Origin: Escallonia rubra
Taxonomy: Eukaryota > Streptophyta > Magnoliopsida > Escalloniales > Escalloniaceae
Assembly (NCBI GenBank): GCA_033065855.1
Contig: JAVXUO010000672.1
Span: 1-64,000 of the forward strand
DNA length: 64,000 bases
Direction: 5' to 3'
Shown: positions 1-12,281 of the stretch, in pieces
Layout of the letters: the number at the start of each line of letters is the position of its first letter
Position numbering within the stretch: the first letter of the stretch is position 1
Made by a program: the position numbers and the translations under genes
The notes under the pieces: model-generated
What the model saw: only the letters and a program-made list of their open reading frames with translations
Told to the model about the DNA's origin: nothing
The model's database searches: none

Positions 1-861
1 CAAGCTTTGATACAAGAACCTTTCAATGAAGAAATGTGTACAAGATTTCACTCTCAATAAGTAGATGAGTACAAGTTAAAGTACTAGAACAAGAGAGATG
101 AGTGTATGATGACTTATGAAAGTGTATCTCTCTCTAATGTAAGCTCACAATAAATGTTATCTTGAAAAGGATGAGAAATCAATGAAAACAAGAGAGATTT
201 GAACAATTGCTTTGATCTTTGAGAATATAAAAGATAAGAGAGCTTTGAATGCAATTGATGAATGAAAACAATGCCCAAGATGAGTATTTATAGAGGTGGG
301 AATAAATATGACCGTTTGGAGTTAGGTAGGGCATTAAATGCGCCAAACGGTAAATGCAGTCGACTGCAATGCACCATTGCAGTCGACTGTAACCCAAAAG
401 TAGCCGTTGGAAATTCAAATTTCCAACTTGCAGTCGACTGTAATCCATTGCAGTCGACTGTAATAGGCTACTGGAAGTATTGCAGTCGACTGCATTCCAA
501 TGCAGTCGACTGCATTCCTGAAAATGCAGTTTCCTTGTTTTTAAAGCATGAAAAACTTTTATGCATGCAAGGGAAACCTATGGGCAAGTTCTAGGTATAC
601 AGTCATCGTAACGATCATCTCTCTATGTCTAGTTTACAAAGACGGAAATAAAAGCATGAAAACTTCAATCGACGAATTCCCTTTTTGATGCGTTCCGTTG
701 AGAGTCTTTGACCGTGTTGCTCGTCTAATAATCCGTTTGCATGAGTATGAGATTGTTCCTATTGCTTCATCAACTCAATGCATGTTAGACAGCATAATCA
801 TCAATGTTAGTTATCATCAAAATCAAATATAATCCTAGGTTAAATAACCGTAGGGTTAACA
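1..861 (-). repeat. 3' LTR of the Sirevirus-type element (partial)
   Basis: This matches 6767-7607 almost base for base. On the minus strand the LTR opens with TGTTAACCCTACGG at 861. Directly outside it, on the minus strand, is the purine tract that primes plus-strand synthesis. The inner end of the LTR lies beyond the left edge of the window. Confidence 0.93.
355..514. repeat. Palindrome array in the left LTR
   Basis: Six copies of the palindrome TGCAGTCGACTGCA, or one-base variants of it, lie within 160 bp. Spacers are irregular. Similar clusters occur in the other two LTRs of the family here (about 7121-7245 and 8051-8242), with different copy number and order. Arrays of palindromes in LTRs have been described for Sireviruses. 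A regulatory role is inference. Confidence 0.85.
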
Positions 862-1095
862 ATCTCCCCCTTTTTTATGATGGCAAACATTGATTCAAAT
901 AATATGAGATATATAAGATAATATGCGAAATGAAGCATAACAATCTCAATTATAAACCATAAGGGGTCATGAGAAGAAATCATGACAAAAAGCTCCCCCT
1001 ATCTTAAGCAATATAGGGCTCCCCCTAACTTAAGTAATATATGCTCATATCAAGTCCACACAAATATGAATCAACAATATTTTCTCCCCCTTTTG
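862..1095 (-). promoter_or_regulatory. Polypurine tract and repeated PPT-like motifs
   Basis: On the minus strand AAAAAAGGGGGAGAT abuts the LTR start and is the expected polypurine tract. Three further copies of the core (a run of five Gs next to AGC or AGA) lie upstream, near 992-999, 1019-1026 and 1083-1093. Multiplied PPTs before the 3' LTR are a known Sirevirus trait. Confidence 0.8.
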
Positions 1096-1440
1096 ACATC
1101 ATTGAAAAAGGTCAAGGGTGTGTGTGAAAGTGATCAACTTATGTATCCATCCATGGATAATCAATATTGCCAACAAGGGCATTCAAACAATAAAAACATA
1201 AGTACTTGAATACCCATCAAAAGGTGTACAAGCACTTTTTACAAAGATAGCACAAATAGGAAGTGTAAAGGATTTTAGAAATATGAGTGTGTGCAAATCA
1301 AATGAGATTGAATGAATATCAACAAAATCAATAATTTTGAAAAGAGAAACATCAACCAAAGCATGCTTTAAGCATATTAAATAATGTTCAAGCATGAGAA
1401 GTGCAACTTGCATGATTAGCACAAGAGATATAACATTTAG

Positions 1441-3114
1441 TCACATAGGTGAAGACATGCCAAGTTCTCTTCTAAGAGCGGTAAACCTCTTCGAATCTAA
1501 AGGTTTAGTGAAGATGTTCGCTAATTGGTGATTTGTGTCCACGAAATCTAGAACAATATCACATTTTTGCACATGATCACGGATAAAATGGTGTTTGATT
1601 TCTATGTGCTTTGTGCGTGAATGTTGGATGGGATTTTTGGTCAAGTCAATGGCACTAGTGTTATCCAATAAGATAGGTATGTGATCATACTTGAGTCCAA
1701 AGTCCAAAAGGGTTTGTTTCATCCAAAGAATTTGTGCACAACAAGCACCAACCGCCATATATTCGGCTTTGGTGGTAGAGAGTGCAACCGAGTTTTGCTT
1801 TTTGGAACTCCAAGAAACAAGAGAGTGACCTAAGAATTGGCAACCTCCACTAGTACTTTTCCGCTCGGTTTTACAACCGGCATAGTCGGCGTCGGAGTAA
1901 CCAATTAGGTCAAAAAATGAAGTGTTTCTAGGAAACCATAACCCTAAATCGTGAGTGCCCTTAAGATATCTAAGGATTCTCTTGACGGCAATCAAATGAG
2001 ATTCCTTAGGACAAGCTTGAAATCTAGCACATAAACAAACACTAAACATTATATCGGGTCTACTTGCGGTAAGGTAAAGGAGTGATCCGATCATACCTCG
2101 ATAGCGCTTAATATCAACATCCTTACCCTTTTCATCTTTATCAAGCTTTAATGAAGAGCTCATTGGAGTGTCAAAAGCATTTGATGCTTCCATGTCAAAT
2201 CTCTTGAGTAGCTCTTTGGTGTATTTGGCTTGGTTGATAAAGATTCCATCCTTGCTTTGTTTGATTTGCAATCCAAGGAAGAAGGTGAGTTCTCCCATCA
2301 TGCTCATTTCAAACTCCTTACTCATACAAGAAGCAAACTCTTCGCACAAGGATCCATTAGTAGCACCAAATATAATATCATCAACATAAATTTGCACCAA
2401 CAATAAGTCATTGCCCTTAGATTTTATAAAAAGAGTGGTGTCAAGTTTTCCTCTTGAAAAACCATTTTCTAAAAGAAAACTACTTAGCCTTTCATACCAA
2501 GCTCTAGGAGCTTGTTTTAAACCATAAAGAGCTTTGCTAAGTCGGAAAACATGGTTTGGAAATTTTTCATGTTCAAAGCCGGGAGGTTGAGCCACATAGA
2601 CCTCCTCCGAAATAAAACCATTTAGAAAGGCACTCTTGACATCCATTTGAAAGAGTTTAAAATCTCTATAGCAAGCAAAAGCTAATAGCATTCTAATAGA
2701 TTCAAGTCTAGCTACCGGTGCATAAGTTTCATCAAAATCAATTCCTTCCTCTTGGTTATAACCTTGGGCCACTAATCTAGCCTTGTTTCTAACCACGACT
2801 CCGGATTCATCAAGTTTGTTTCTAAAAATCCATTTTGTGCCTATAATCCTAAAGTTTTGAGGTTTAGGCACAAGGGTCCAAACTTGATTTCTTTCAAATT
2901 GAACTAGCTCTTCTTGCATAGCAAGCATCCAAGATTCATGATGTAGAGCTTCGAAAAATTTCTTTGGTTCAATTTGGGAAAGAAACGCTATATTAACATG
3001 TTGTTGAAGAGAGCGTCGAGTTCTTACCCCACTCGAAGGATTACCTAAGATTTGATCGCTTGGATGATCCTTTTTGTAAGTCCAATCTTTTGGTAATTCT
3101 TGAGAGTTGTCCAA
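1441..3114 (-). pseudogene. Copia pol fossil: reverse transcriptase and RNase H part
   Basis: This is the C-terminal part of the copia polyprotein. The reverse transcriptase domain carries the catalytic YVDD motif. The RNase H domain follows, with the DADYAG and KSTSGG signatures and the acidic residues of that fold. The segment ends close to the expected end of pol, about 0.6 kb before the 3' LTR. It belongs to the broken element at 1-7607 and is not expected to act on its own. Confidence 0.93.
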
Positions 3115-3149
3115 GTTTGAAGCATCATTGATTGCTTCCTCATTTCCCC

Positions 3150-4560
3150 CTTAAGAACTTGATTGTTGCTCCCTTAGATCAATTTCTTTGGGGTTGTCTT
3201 GAAGTGTTTCACTTATGTCCAAAGTTCTCAAGTCATTGTCCATGTCATCTACATTAACAATGTTAGTCCTCCGAAGAAAAGGATTAGTCTCATCAAAAGT
3301 AACATTAATGGATTCTTCAACAACCAAAGTACTTTTATTATAAACTCTATATGCCATACTATTATTAGAGTAACCAAGAAAAATACCCTCAAAGGTTTTG
3401 GAATCAAATTTGCTAAGGTGATCCTTGGTATTTAAAACAAAGCATTTGCAACCAAAGACTCTAAAAAAGCTCACCTTAGGTTTCTTATCATTAAAAAGCT
3501 CATAAGGGGTTTTTAACAAAAATTTTCGCAAGATAGCTCTATTAAGAATAAAACAAGCACAATTGACCGCCTCCGCCCAAAAGTATTTAGGTAAACCATA
3601 TTCGTTAAGCATTGTTCTTGCCGCTTCTTGCAAAGACCTATTCTTTCTTTCGGCAACACCATTTTGTTGAGGAGTTCTAGGAGCCGAAAATTATGTGATA
3701 TCCCAAAGTCATCACACAAGGCTCCTATTTTTGAATTTTCAAATTCTCTACCATGATCACTTCGAATGTTGGTAATCAAATAACCTTTTTGATTTTGAAC
3801 ACGTTTTGCAAATGAAGTGAACACATTTAGAGATTCATCTTTGGTAGCCAAAAAGAAAGTCCAAGTATAGCGAGAATAGTCATCAACAATAACAAAACAA
3901 TATGATTTACCACCAAGACTAGTAGTAGGGATTGGTCCAAACAAATCCATATGAAGTAATTGCAAGGGTCTAGAAGTAGATACCATTTTCTTCGGTTTGT
4001 GAGAGACTTTCTTTTGCTTACCCATTTGACAAGCATCACATACTTTATCTTTCTCAAACTTGATCTTCGGGAGACCCCTCACAAGTTCTTTGCTTGAAAT
4101 ATCCTTCAAATGCTCCATGTGCATGTGACCAAGTCTTCGATGCCAAAGCCAAGATGTTTCACTAATAGCACTAAGACACTTGACATCTTGGTTAGCTAAA
4201 TCATTTAATTGAATGGAGTAAACATTGTTATCTCTACTACCTACCAAAATAGTTTCATTGTTCTTCAAGGATAGTATAGTGCATTGAGAAGCCTCAAAGA
4301 TAACTTTAAAACCTTTATCACTAAATTGACTAATACTTAGCAAGTTATGCTTCAATCCTTCAACATATAACACATTCTCAATTGAATGTGGTTCCTTACC
4401 AATAGTTCCTTTACCTTTGATTTTTCCTTGAGAATTGTCACCAAAGGTCACATTTCCTCCTTCCTTAAGATCAATCGATGTGAAAAGAGATATGTTGCCG
4501 GTCATATGTCTTGAGCATCCACTATCAAGAATCCACTTCTTGCTACTAGATTTTGCTTTG
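3150..4560 (-). pseudogene. Copia pol fossil: protease-end, pre-integrase and integrase part
   Basis: This holds the GAG-pre-integrase zinc-binding region (an H-x-H motif followed by CDACQMGK), then the integrase core. Recognisable blocks are LHMDLFGPI, VDDYSRYTW and SDHGREFEN. The order protease-integrase-reverse transcriptase defines Ty1/copia. The region is broken, as noted for the whole element. Confidence 0.88.
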
Positions 4561-4579
4561 AGACATACCTATAAACACA

Positions 4580-6342
4580 AATCAAGTAGTGACTTTTGGT
4601 ACCCAAATTTTCTTAGGTCCTTGGATGTTAGTCTTGCATTTGTATTCTTGACCTTTCACAATCCACATTTTCTTTTTACCTCTAATAAACACAATTCTAC
4701 AAGGCCAATGATTAGTCGTATGCCCTTTCTTGTTGCACCAACCGCAATGTGTAAAAGGTGTACAATAGTTCTTTGGTCGTTTTATAAGAATATTCAACCT
4801 AGCTTGTTGTTGCAACACTTTAGGAGACATGGCGATGGGATCTAATCCAAGACCACCTTTGTTTAGGCCAATTCTTTGGCGTCCAAGCATGAAATCCAAA
4901 TTGTTTTGACCATCAACAAAATTTTCAAGACATTTTCTCAAATCACAAATCTCAATTTTTAAATATTCATTTTGTTTTTCTAAAGCCAAAGTTTTGGAAG
5001 AGATTTGTTTTGAGCTAGGAGTGTTAACAAGTAATTCAACCTAATCGTTATTCACACGCTCTACATATAAATGGCTAGACATGCATTCATTCTTGGCATG
5101 CAACTTATCATTTTCCATTAAAAACTTCTCAATTTTCTTATTAGCTTCAAGGAATTTCTTAGACAAAATAATATTTTTCTTAAAAATTTTCTTGGATTCC
5201 TCATATAAGCTATCATAAGCATCGTCAAAACTTTCATTATCACTATCACTACCGGAAGAAGAGCTTACCTCATCATTTTCCATGAAGCACATATTTGCTT
5301 GATCATTCTCTTCATCACTTGAATCAAAATCACTCCATGTTGAAGTATGTTCGGCATTCATTGCTCTTTCCTTTTCCTTGTTCTCTTTCTTAGAGAATTG
5401 TGTTCTTTTAGCTCATACATCTCTTCTTTCCTTCTTCTCCTTTTTGTAGATAGGACAATCCATCTTCATGTGTCCCGGCTTGTGGCATTTGTAGCAAAGC
5501 CTCTCTTCGTTGCTAGCATTTTGTTGCCTTCTTCCGTCATTCCTTCTAAATCTTACGAACTTCTTGAAGTTCTTTGCAACCAATGTCATATCCTCTTCAT
5601 CAAATTCTTCATCATCATCACTTGACTCAAGGTTTGAAGATGAAGCTTTAAGAGCAATTGATGTAGGCTTCTTCTTGACGTCCTCTTGATCAAAGGTCTT
5701 GAGTTGCATTTCGTACGTCATGAGTGAGCACATCAATTCATCAAGAGGAAAGATGTTGAGATTCTTTGATTCTTGGATGGCGGTGATCTTCGCATCCCAA
5801 GCTCTTGGTAAGTACCTAATCACTTTTCTTACTAGATCACCATTAGTGAATTCCTTACCCAATTGCTTCAAAGGGTTCACAATGTTAGTAAAACGAGTAT
5901 TCATATCCGTAATAGATTCATTTGAAAGAATATGGAATAACTCATAATATCTAAACAATAAATTCATCTTGGAGTCTCTAAGAAGAGAAGTCCATTCATG
6001 AGTGACTTGAAGCGTATCCCAAATACTCTTAGCGGAATTACACATAATGACTCTATTGAGTTTATTAGTGTCTAAAGCACACACAAGACAATTTTTCGCT
6101 CTAGCATTCATACAAATCATCTTCTTGTCATGATCACTATACTCCGATTTGGATTTAGGTTCTTCAACCTTGTCAACCACTTTTATCGGAACGAATGGGT
6201 CATTCTCAACAATATCCCACATCTCATAGTCTTGAGATTCTAAGTAGATTTTCATCTTAACTTTCCACACACTATAGTTGGTCCCATTAAACAATGGAGG
6301 CCTAGTGGTAGAACTTTCCTCCATACCCCCAACATAAGCCAT
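4580..6342 (-). pseudogene. Copia gag fossil
   Basis: The N-terminal part, starting at 6342, is a copia gag (UBN2-type) protein with the block PPLFNGTNYSVWK. A CCHC zinc knuckle, CYKCHKPGHMKMDC, lies near residue 285. Downstream is an acidic serine-rich stretch, then a coiled-coil-like stretch rich in Lys, Asn and Glu. A second cysteine-histidine knuckle, CGWCNKKGH, follows before the protease region. A long gag with extra C-terminal sequence fits Sireviruses. It is broken and treated as a fossil. Confidence 0.88.
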
Positions 6343-6387
6343 GATCGATTAACTCTCTTGGCGTTACCCAATATAACAAGAGCCGAG

Positions 6388-6399
6388 GCTCTGATACCA
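6388..6399 (-). other. Primer-binding site of the Sirevirus-type element
   Basis: The minus strand reads TGGTATCAGAGC two bases inside the 5' LTR. This is complementary to the 3' end of initiator methionine tRNA, the usual copia primer. Confidence 0.9.
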
Positions 6400-6401
6400 C
6401 T

Positions 6402-7607
6402 TGAAACCAATAAAATAACCCTAGAGGGTGGGTGAATAGGATTTTAAGACTACTTTAAAAATTAACAAGCAACAAACCTCAATCTCAATAACTCAAATAA
6501 ACAAACAACCAATCTCAACACAAATGTAAAATGATAAAGTAAAGAGAGAAGGGTTTAGAGATACTTGACAAGGAGAATTAAATGGTTCGGCTTGATATAC
6601 CCACAAGCCTACGTCCACCCCTTCAAGGAAGTCCTTTGAAAGGCCCTAGAATCCACTAGTATGATCTTCTTTACGGGTCAAGATCGAACCTCTTACAATC
6701 CCTTGATGCTATGCCCACATCAAGAACAAGCTTTGACAAACCCAAAGCTCCAAAGCTTGACAACCCCAAGCTTTGATACAAGAACCTTTCAATGAAGAAA
6801 TGTGTACAAGATTTCACTCTCAATAAGTAGATGAGTACAAGTTGAAGTACTAGAACAAGAGAGATGAGTGTATGATGAGTTATGAAAGTGTATCTCTCTC
6901 TAATGTAAGCTCACAATAAATGCTATCTTGAAAAGGATGAGAAATCAATGAAAACAAGAGAGATTTGAACAATTGCTTTGATCTTTGAGAATATGAAAGA
7001 TAAGAAAGCTTTGAATGCAATTGATAAATGAAAACAATGCCCAAGATGAGTATTTATAGAGGTGGGAATAAATATGACCGTTTGGAGTTAGGTAGGGCAT
7101 TAAATGCGCTAAACGGTAAATGCAGTCGACTGCAATGCACCATTGCAGTCGACTGTAACCCAAAAGTAGCCGTTGGAAATTCAAATTTCCAACTTGCAGT
7201 CGACTGTAATACCCTACTGCCCAACTTGCAGTCGACAGCATTCCAATGCATTCGATTCTATTCCTGAAAATGCAGTTTCCTTGTTTTTAAAGCATGAAAA
7301 ACTTTTATGCATGTAAGGGAAACCTATGGGCAAGTTCTAGGTATACAGTCATCGTAACGATCATCTCTCTATGTCTAGTTTACAAAGACGGAAATAAAAG
7401 CATGAAAACTTCAATCGACGAATTCCCTCTTTGATGCGTTCCGTTGAGAGTCTTTAACCGTGTTGCTCGTCTAATAATCCGTTTTCATGAGTATGAGATT
7501 GTTCCTATTGCTTCATCAACTCAATGCATGTTAGACAGCATAATCATCAATGTTAGTTATCATCAAAATCAAATATAATCCTAGGTTAAATAACCGTAGG
7601 GTTAACA
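6402..7607 (-). repeat. 5' LTR of the Sirevirus-type element
   Basis: This complete LTR of 1206 bp opens with TGTTAACC (minus strand, from 7607) and ends with GGTTTCA at 6402. A 14-mer palindrome cluster lies at about 7121-7245 in the promoter half. It pairs with the partial LTR at 1-861. Confidence 0.93.
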
Positions 7608-8955
7608 GTTTATAATTCAGATTGTCATGCATCTTTGCGTTTATTATCTTATATATCTCATATTATTTGAATCAATGTTTGCCATCATCAAAAAGGGGGA
7701 GATTGTTAACCCTACGGTTATTTAACCTAGGATTATATTTGGTTTTGATGATAACTAACATTGATGTTTATGTTGTCTAACATGCATTGAGTTGATGAAG
7801 CAATAGGAACAATCTCATACTCATGCAAACAGACTATTAGACGAGCAACACGGTCAAAGACTCTCAACGGAACGCATCAAAGAAGGAATTCGTCGATTGA
7901 ATTTTACAACGCTTTATTTCCTTCTTTGTAAACTAGACGTAGAGAGATGATCGTTACGATGACTGTATACCTAGAACTTGCCCATAGGTTTCCTTTGCAT
8001 GCATAAAAGTTTTTCATTCTTTAAAAACTAGGAAACTGCATTTTCTGGAATGCAGTTGACTGCATTGGAATGCAGTCGACTTCAACTTGGGCAGTGAGGT
8101 ATTACAGTCGACTGCATTGGAATGCAGTCGACTGCAATACTTTCAGTAGCCTATTACAGTCGACTGGATTGGAATACAGTCAACTGCAAGTTGGAAATTT
8201 GAATTTCCAAGGGCTACTTTGGGAATACAGTCGACTGCATTTACCGTTTGGCGCATTTAATTTCCACCTAACTCCAAACGGTCGTATTTATTCCCACCTC
8301 TATAAATACTCATCTTGGGCATAGTTTTGATTCATCAATTGCATTCGAAGCTCTCTTATCTTTCATATTCTCAAAGATCAAAGCAATTGTTCAATCTCTC
8401 TTGGTTTTCATTGATTTCTCATCCATTTCAAGAGAGCATTTATTGTGAGCTTACATTTGAGAGATATACACTTTCATAAGTCATCATACACTCATCTCTC
8501 TTGTTCTAGTACTTAAACTTGTACTCATCTACTTCTTAAAAGTGAAATCTTGTACACATTTTTTCATCTAAAGTTTCTTGTATCAAAGCTTGGGGTTGTC
8601 AAGCTTTGAAGCTTTGGGTTTGTCAAACCTTGTTCTTGATGTGGGCATAGCATCAAGGGATTGTAAGAGGTTCGATCTTGACCCGTAAGGAAGATCATAC
8701 TAGTGGATTCTAGGGCCTTTCAAGGGACTTCCTTGAAAGGGTGGACGTAGGCTTGAGGGTATATCAAGCTGAACCATTTAATTCTCCTTGTCAAGTATCT
8801 CTTAACGCTTCTCTCTTTACTTTATCGTTTTACATTTGTGTTGAGATTGGTTGTTTGTTTATTTAAGTTATTGAGATTGAGGTTTGTTGTTTGTTAATTT
8901 TTAAGTAATCTTAAACCTATTCACCCCCCCCTCTAGGGTTATTTTATTGGTTTCA
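7608..8955 (+). mobile_element. Second Sirevirus-type copy in opposite orientation: internal tail plus LTR
   Basis: Positions 7608-7703 match the last 96 bp of the internal region of the minus-strand copy, including the polypurine tract. They run straight into a plus-strand LTR at 7704-8955 (1252 bp, TGTTAACC to GGTTTCA). The LTR is clearly more diverged than the two minus-strand LTRs are from each other, so this copy is older or from another sub-family. Its remainder should lie left of the window if the minus-strand copy inserted into it. Palindrome copies occur at 8051-8242. Confidence 0.88.
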
Positions 8956-9252
8956 CTTTGTTATGAGAAAATTTAAGAAAAAAATCGTCCAGCGGTGTCA
9001 GATGCTTCTTAGTAGAGTATTAGATTAATATTGATATTCCTTACATGGACTATACCATCACCAGTTGTTAGATCAACTTCGTTGTTAAGATTTAAGAACA
9101 TGAATATGGATGCTTCCAAATCGACAGCTCAAGGAAGACCTCTCGTATATCATGTTGGTTATCCATATTCTGTTGTAACTCTTTAGAAGTTGATTTTCTA
9201 TAAAATTTACTTTTACAGGTGAAGGAACTAGTAAGCCTTCAGCATCGGAATG
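8956..9252. other. Unassigned spacer
   Basis: I see no gene or clear repeat in these 297 bases between two LTR fossils. Confidence 0.5.
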
Positions 9253-10067
9253 TGTGACACCCTCAACCCACGTGATGTCACTGGAGCTAAGATGCAGATC
9301 TTGTCTACATCATACCCTTGTTGCAAAATACAGAGCAACTACATCATCAACATCATTAATAACTCTGATACCACCTTGCGACACCCTCAACCCTAATGAC
9401 ACCACCCGAGTTGATTTGCTTATCACAATCACAACATAACCCTGTGTGGAATACAAAGAAACTAAAGCTTAATATATCATTAATAGACGCTCAAAAAATG
9501 CATCCTTACAAAAAATTTCTTAAGCACATTTAGCTAGAATATAGCGAAAGTTTTAGCACACAACATCTACAACCAAAAGCACGGTTGTCACCGTTCTCTT
9601 CGCCTTAGAGCAAGTTCTCATTTCCCTTTCTAGAAGTTTCTCCTTGATCAATCTTATAACCTGAAACAACACAGATAAGGTTGAGCGCAAATCGTTCAGT
9701 AAAGACAACATGAGTACTATCATGTACAAGTGATTCGAAAGTCTCGAAGGAATAACGAGCATCTCAATGATAACAATGAATCAAGAATTTAATAATAAGT
9801 TCATCATCAACATAACTTGTCAAACGGTCTTTTTTCCGTTAGACTGAGCGGCTTCAAGGCCTAACAAAAAAACATTATTTCCACCTCCTCATAGACAAGG
9901 CTGACTGACTAACTATACAAGTGGAGACAAAATCAATAACAACAAAAGTACACATCAATGAAATACAAGTAATTGAAATCATTAATATCCAACAAAATCA
10001 ATTGTAATGCAGACTCAAACTAGACTCGACCAGTCACAATAGACTCTAGCGCCATACCTTCTTTCTG

Positions 10068-10262
10068 CCATCCTCCTCATTATGATGTTGTTATACGAGG
10101 TGTTCATCCCTTATTTTTGCATGTGATCAAATTGCACAGGCCATCATCCTCGTATTGATGTCCCGTTATACAGGGTGTCCATCCCTTATTTATGCCAGTG
10201 ATCAAATTTCACAGGTCATCCTCCTCATCTTGATGTCCTGTTATACAAGGTGTTCATCTCAG
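10068..10262. repeat. Tandem repeat, about 73-75 bp, 2.6 copies
   Basis: The unit holds the words CATCCTCCTC, TGTTATAC, GGTGTTCATC and GTGATCAAAT. Copies start near 10068, 10141 and 10216 and differ by a few bases. It lies inside the Tekay-like LTR. Confidence 0.8.
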
Positions 10263-11007
10263 TCTCATGTACTTAAAAGAAACACTGTCATCAAGAAGGG
10301 AACTCATATAGAGCATTTGTCCTTAACCGTGTTACAACTAAACAAAAGGGTTTCATCAACGAGGCGGACTAAGAGAAATTATTCCACCTTACGTCCTCAA
10401 CAGGCATAACTCATGCAAGAAATACTGAGTCACAAGATCAACCAGTGTTCAAACATAAAAACATGAGTTCAACATAAGCATCATCAAAAGCACCCCTCTT
10501 ACGTAAAATTACCAAAACAGTCTTCCCGTAGAAAAAATTATTAGAACATCCCTACAGTATATGAATTTACCCAAAAGTACCTCTTATAGGTAAAATTACC
10601 AAAATACCCCCTCTTGGTGGGAAATTACCAAAAACACGCCCTAGTGATTTCCGCACCAGAAAAAAAATCTAAAAATAAATTAAAACACTGTTTTGAGTAC
10701 CCTGAAGTTATTTTTGGGCTAAAAGGTGTTTTAGAAAATTTTTACCCAAAAATTCCGAACCAGTGTTCGGACTGAGTGGTTAGAAGCCGGTTCCACAAAA
10801 AATAGCTATCGACTTTAAAATGGCACACAATTTAAGAAAATGAAACATCTCAGTAATATAAGATTTTCCTAAAATTTTATATTAAAATAGCTTGATTTGC
10901 TATATTAAATAATTCAAGAATTTCTTTTAATCGATACCCTTATTTAACGTCCTTAGCGGACATCGAAAAATATCAAAACTTTGCAGCTTACGTCTCATAA
11001 AAATAAC

Positions 11008-11950
11008 GGGGGGGGGGGGGGGGGGGTGTTGTCACTATTTTAAACCTTGTCAGATTCTGATTCAAACTATTTATAAAAATTCATACAAAACTACTTAACC
11101 TAACCCCTTCCCCGCCCCCTTTAAATGACAATTACACTTGTTTTTCAAATCAATACACTCATTATTCCACCTAAATCACACACACTCTTCATCTTCTTCA
11201 CACTGCCTAGACATACACATTTTACAAACACTGCTACTCTCGAACACACATAGCTACACCTACAACACACTATAACACATTAATACATATAAATTACACA
11301 CACATACACATAATTACACACACTCGAAGCGCGCGCGCACTCACACACACACACACACACATTCAATGTCACTCAAACGCACACTGTTAGACACTCAAAC
11401 ACACACATACCCTTCGGCAACCCACTAAAAAACACATAAAACCTCGTCCAATTCCCTTTTACACAACACTAACACCACACATACCCAATTTACACTCACA
11501 ATCACATATAATTCACTCACCCAAACACATACACACATGACAACACACACTAACACTCACTGTCACACTTTTGAACCCAGTACAGCAGCAAGGCTGCTGT
11601 TGTTTCTCCCCTGCCCCTTCATCCTTTTTCACGCACACACACACATGAACTACACACTCATACACACAGCCATGGAAACCTCTCTGCCATGTGACCAACC
11701 TCATACATAGAACACCCTAAACACACACCAAGCAGTGGTAAAACACACACACTTATTGAAGATACACACAAAAAAGTATAGAGATTACCCTTATGAATTC
11801 TCTCCCAATCTCTCTCATCTCTTTGATTTTTCTTACTGAATCTCCTTACTTCCCTTTCTGTTCTTCTCTGTTTCTGGTTCTTCTTTTCTATTTTTTTTCT
11901 TTTCTGCTTTTTTTTCTTTTATTTTCTCTCTCCCAACTTTCTTCTCTTTT
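11008..11950. repeat. Low-complexity block: poly-G, CA-rich and CT-rich tracts
   Basis: There is a run of 19 Gs at 11008-11026. A CA-rich stretch runs from about 11160 to 11760, with a pure CA run near 11340-11360. A pyrimidine-rich stretch lies at about 11865-11950. No gene is seen. Confidence 0.85.
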
Positions 11951-12281
11951 AAATTCTTTAACTTCCATAAATATCCATTTATATTTTTACAATACAATCA
12001 GATTAGTCACACTTAAAATAAGTAGAAGGTGGCAATAGTATCTAACCTGGTTTCTAAAATCTTGACACATAATGCCATTGTTTCATAATTTCCAAAATAG
12101 CCTCAAAAGTTTCTAAAATTACAAATGACCCCAAAACTTTACTAAATTACATTTTGACCCCAAAATTATTTTAAGCTTTTATACTCTAGTAATACCCGAT
12201 TATCACCCAAAATTATCGTCCGTTTATTTTTTAGAGCACATATGATTATTTTAAAAAGCTCAAAAAGTACCGGATATTACA

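Larger units (their letters stand above)
1..7607 (-). mobile_element. Ty1/copia LTR retrotransposon fossil, Sirevirus type
   Basis: The element reads on the minus strand. Its 5' LTR is at 6402-7607 and its 3' LTR is at 1-861, cut by the window edge with about 365 bp missing. Between them lie a primer-binding site, a gag region, protease/integrase, then reverse transcriptase and RNase H, in copia order. Long LTRs, repeated polypurine tracts upstream of the 3' LTR and palindrome arrays in the LTRs point to the Sirevirus group. The coding region is broken at roughly five places, so it is a fossil. The two LTRs differ at about a dozen sites in some 800 bp, plus one diverged cluster. At commonly used plant rates this suggests insertion around half a million to one million years ago. 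Confidence 0.93.
9253..12281 (+). mobile_element. Tekay-like Ty3/gypsy LTR fossil, solo or partial
   Basis: The stretch opens with TGTGACACCCTCAACCC and ends with CCGGATATTACA, the usual ends of long plant chromovirus (Tekay/Del) LTRs. Its length of about 3.0 kb fits that group. It holds low-complexity CA and CT tracts and a short tandem repeat, but no coding region. I found no matching 5-bp target duplication. The family call rests on the ends and length only. Confidence 0.5.

Noticed and set aside
1183-1422. 79-codon minus-strand frame between RT and the 3' LTR
   Set aside because: It lies in the noncoding tail of the Sirevirus fossil among the PPT-like motifs. It shows no envelope-like features such as signal and transmembrane segments that would make a third gene.
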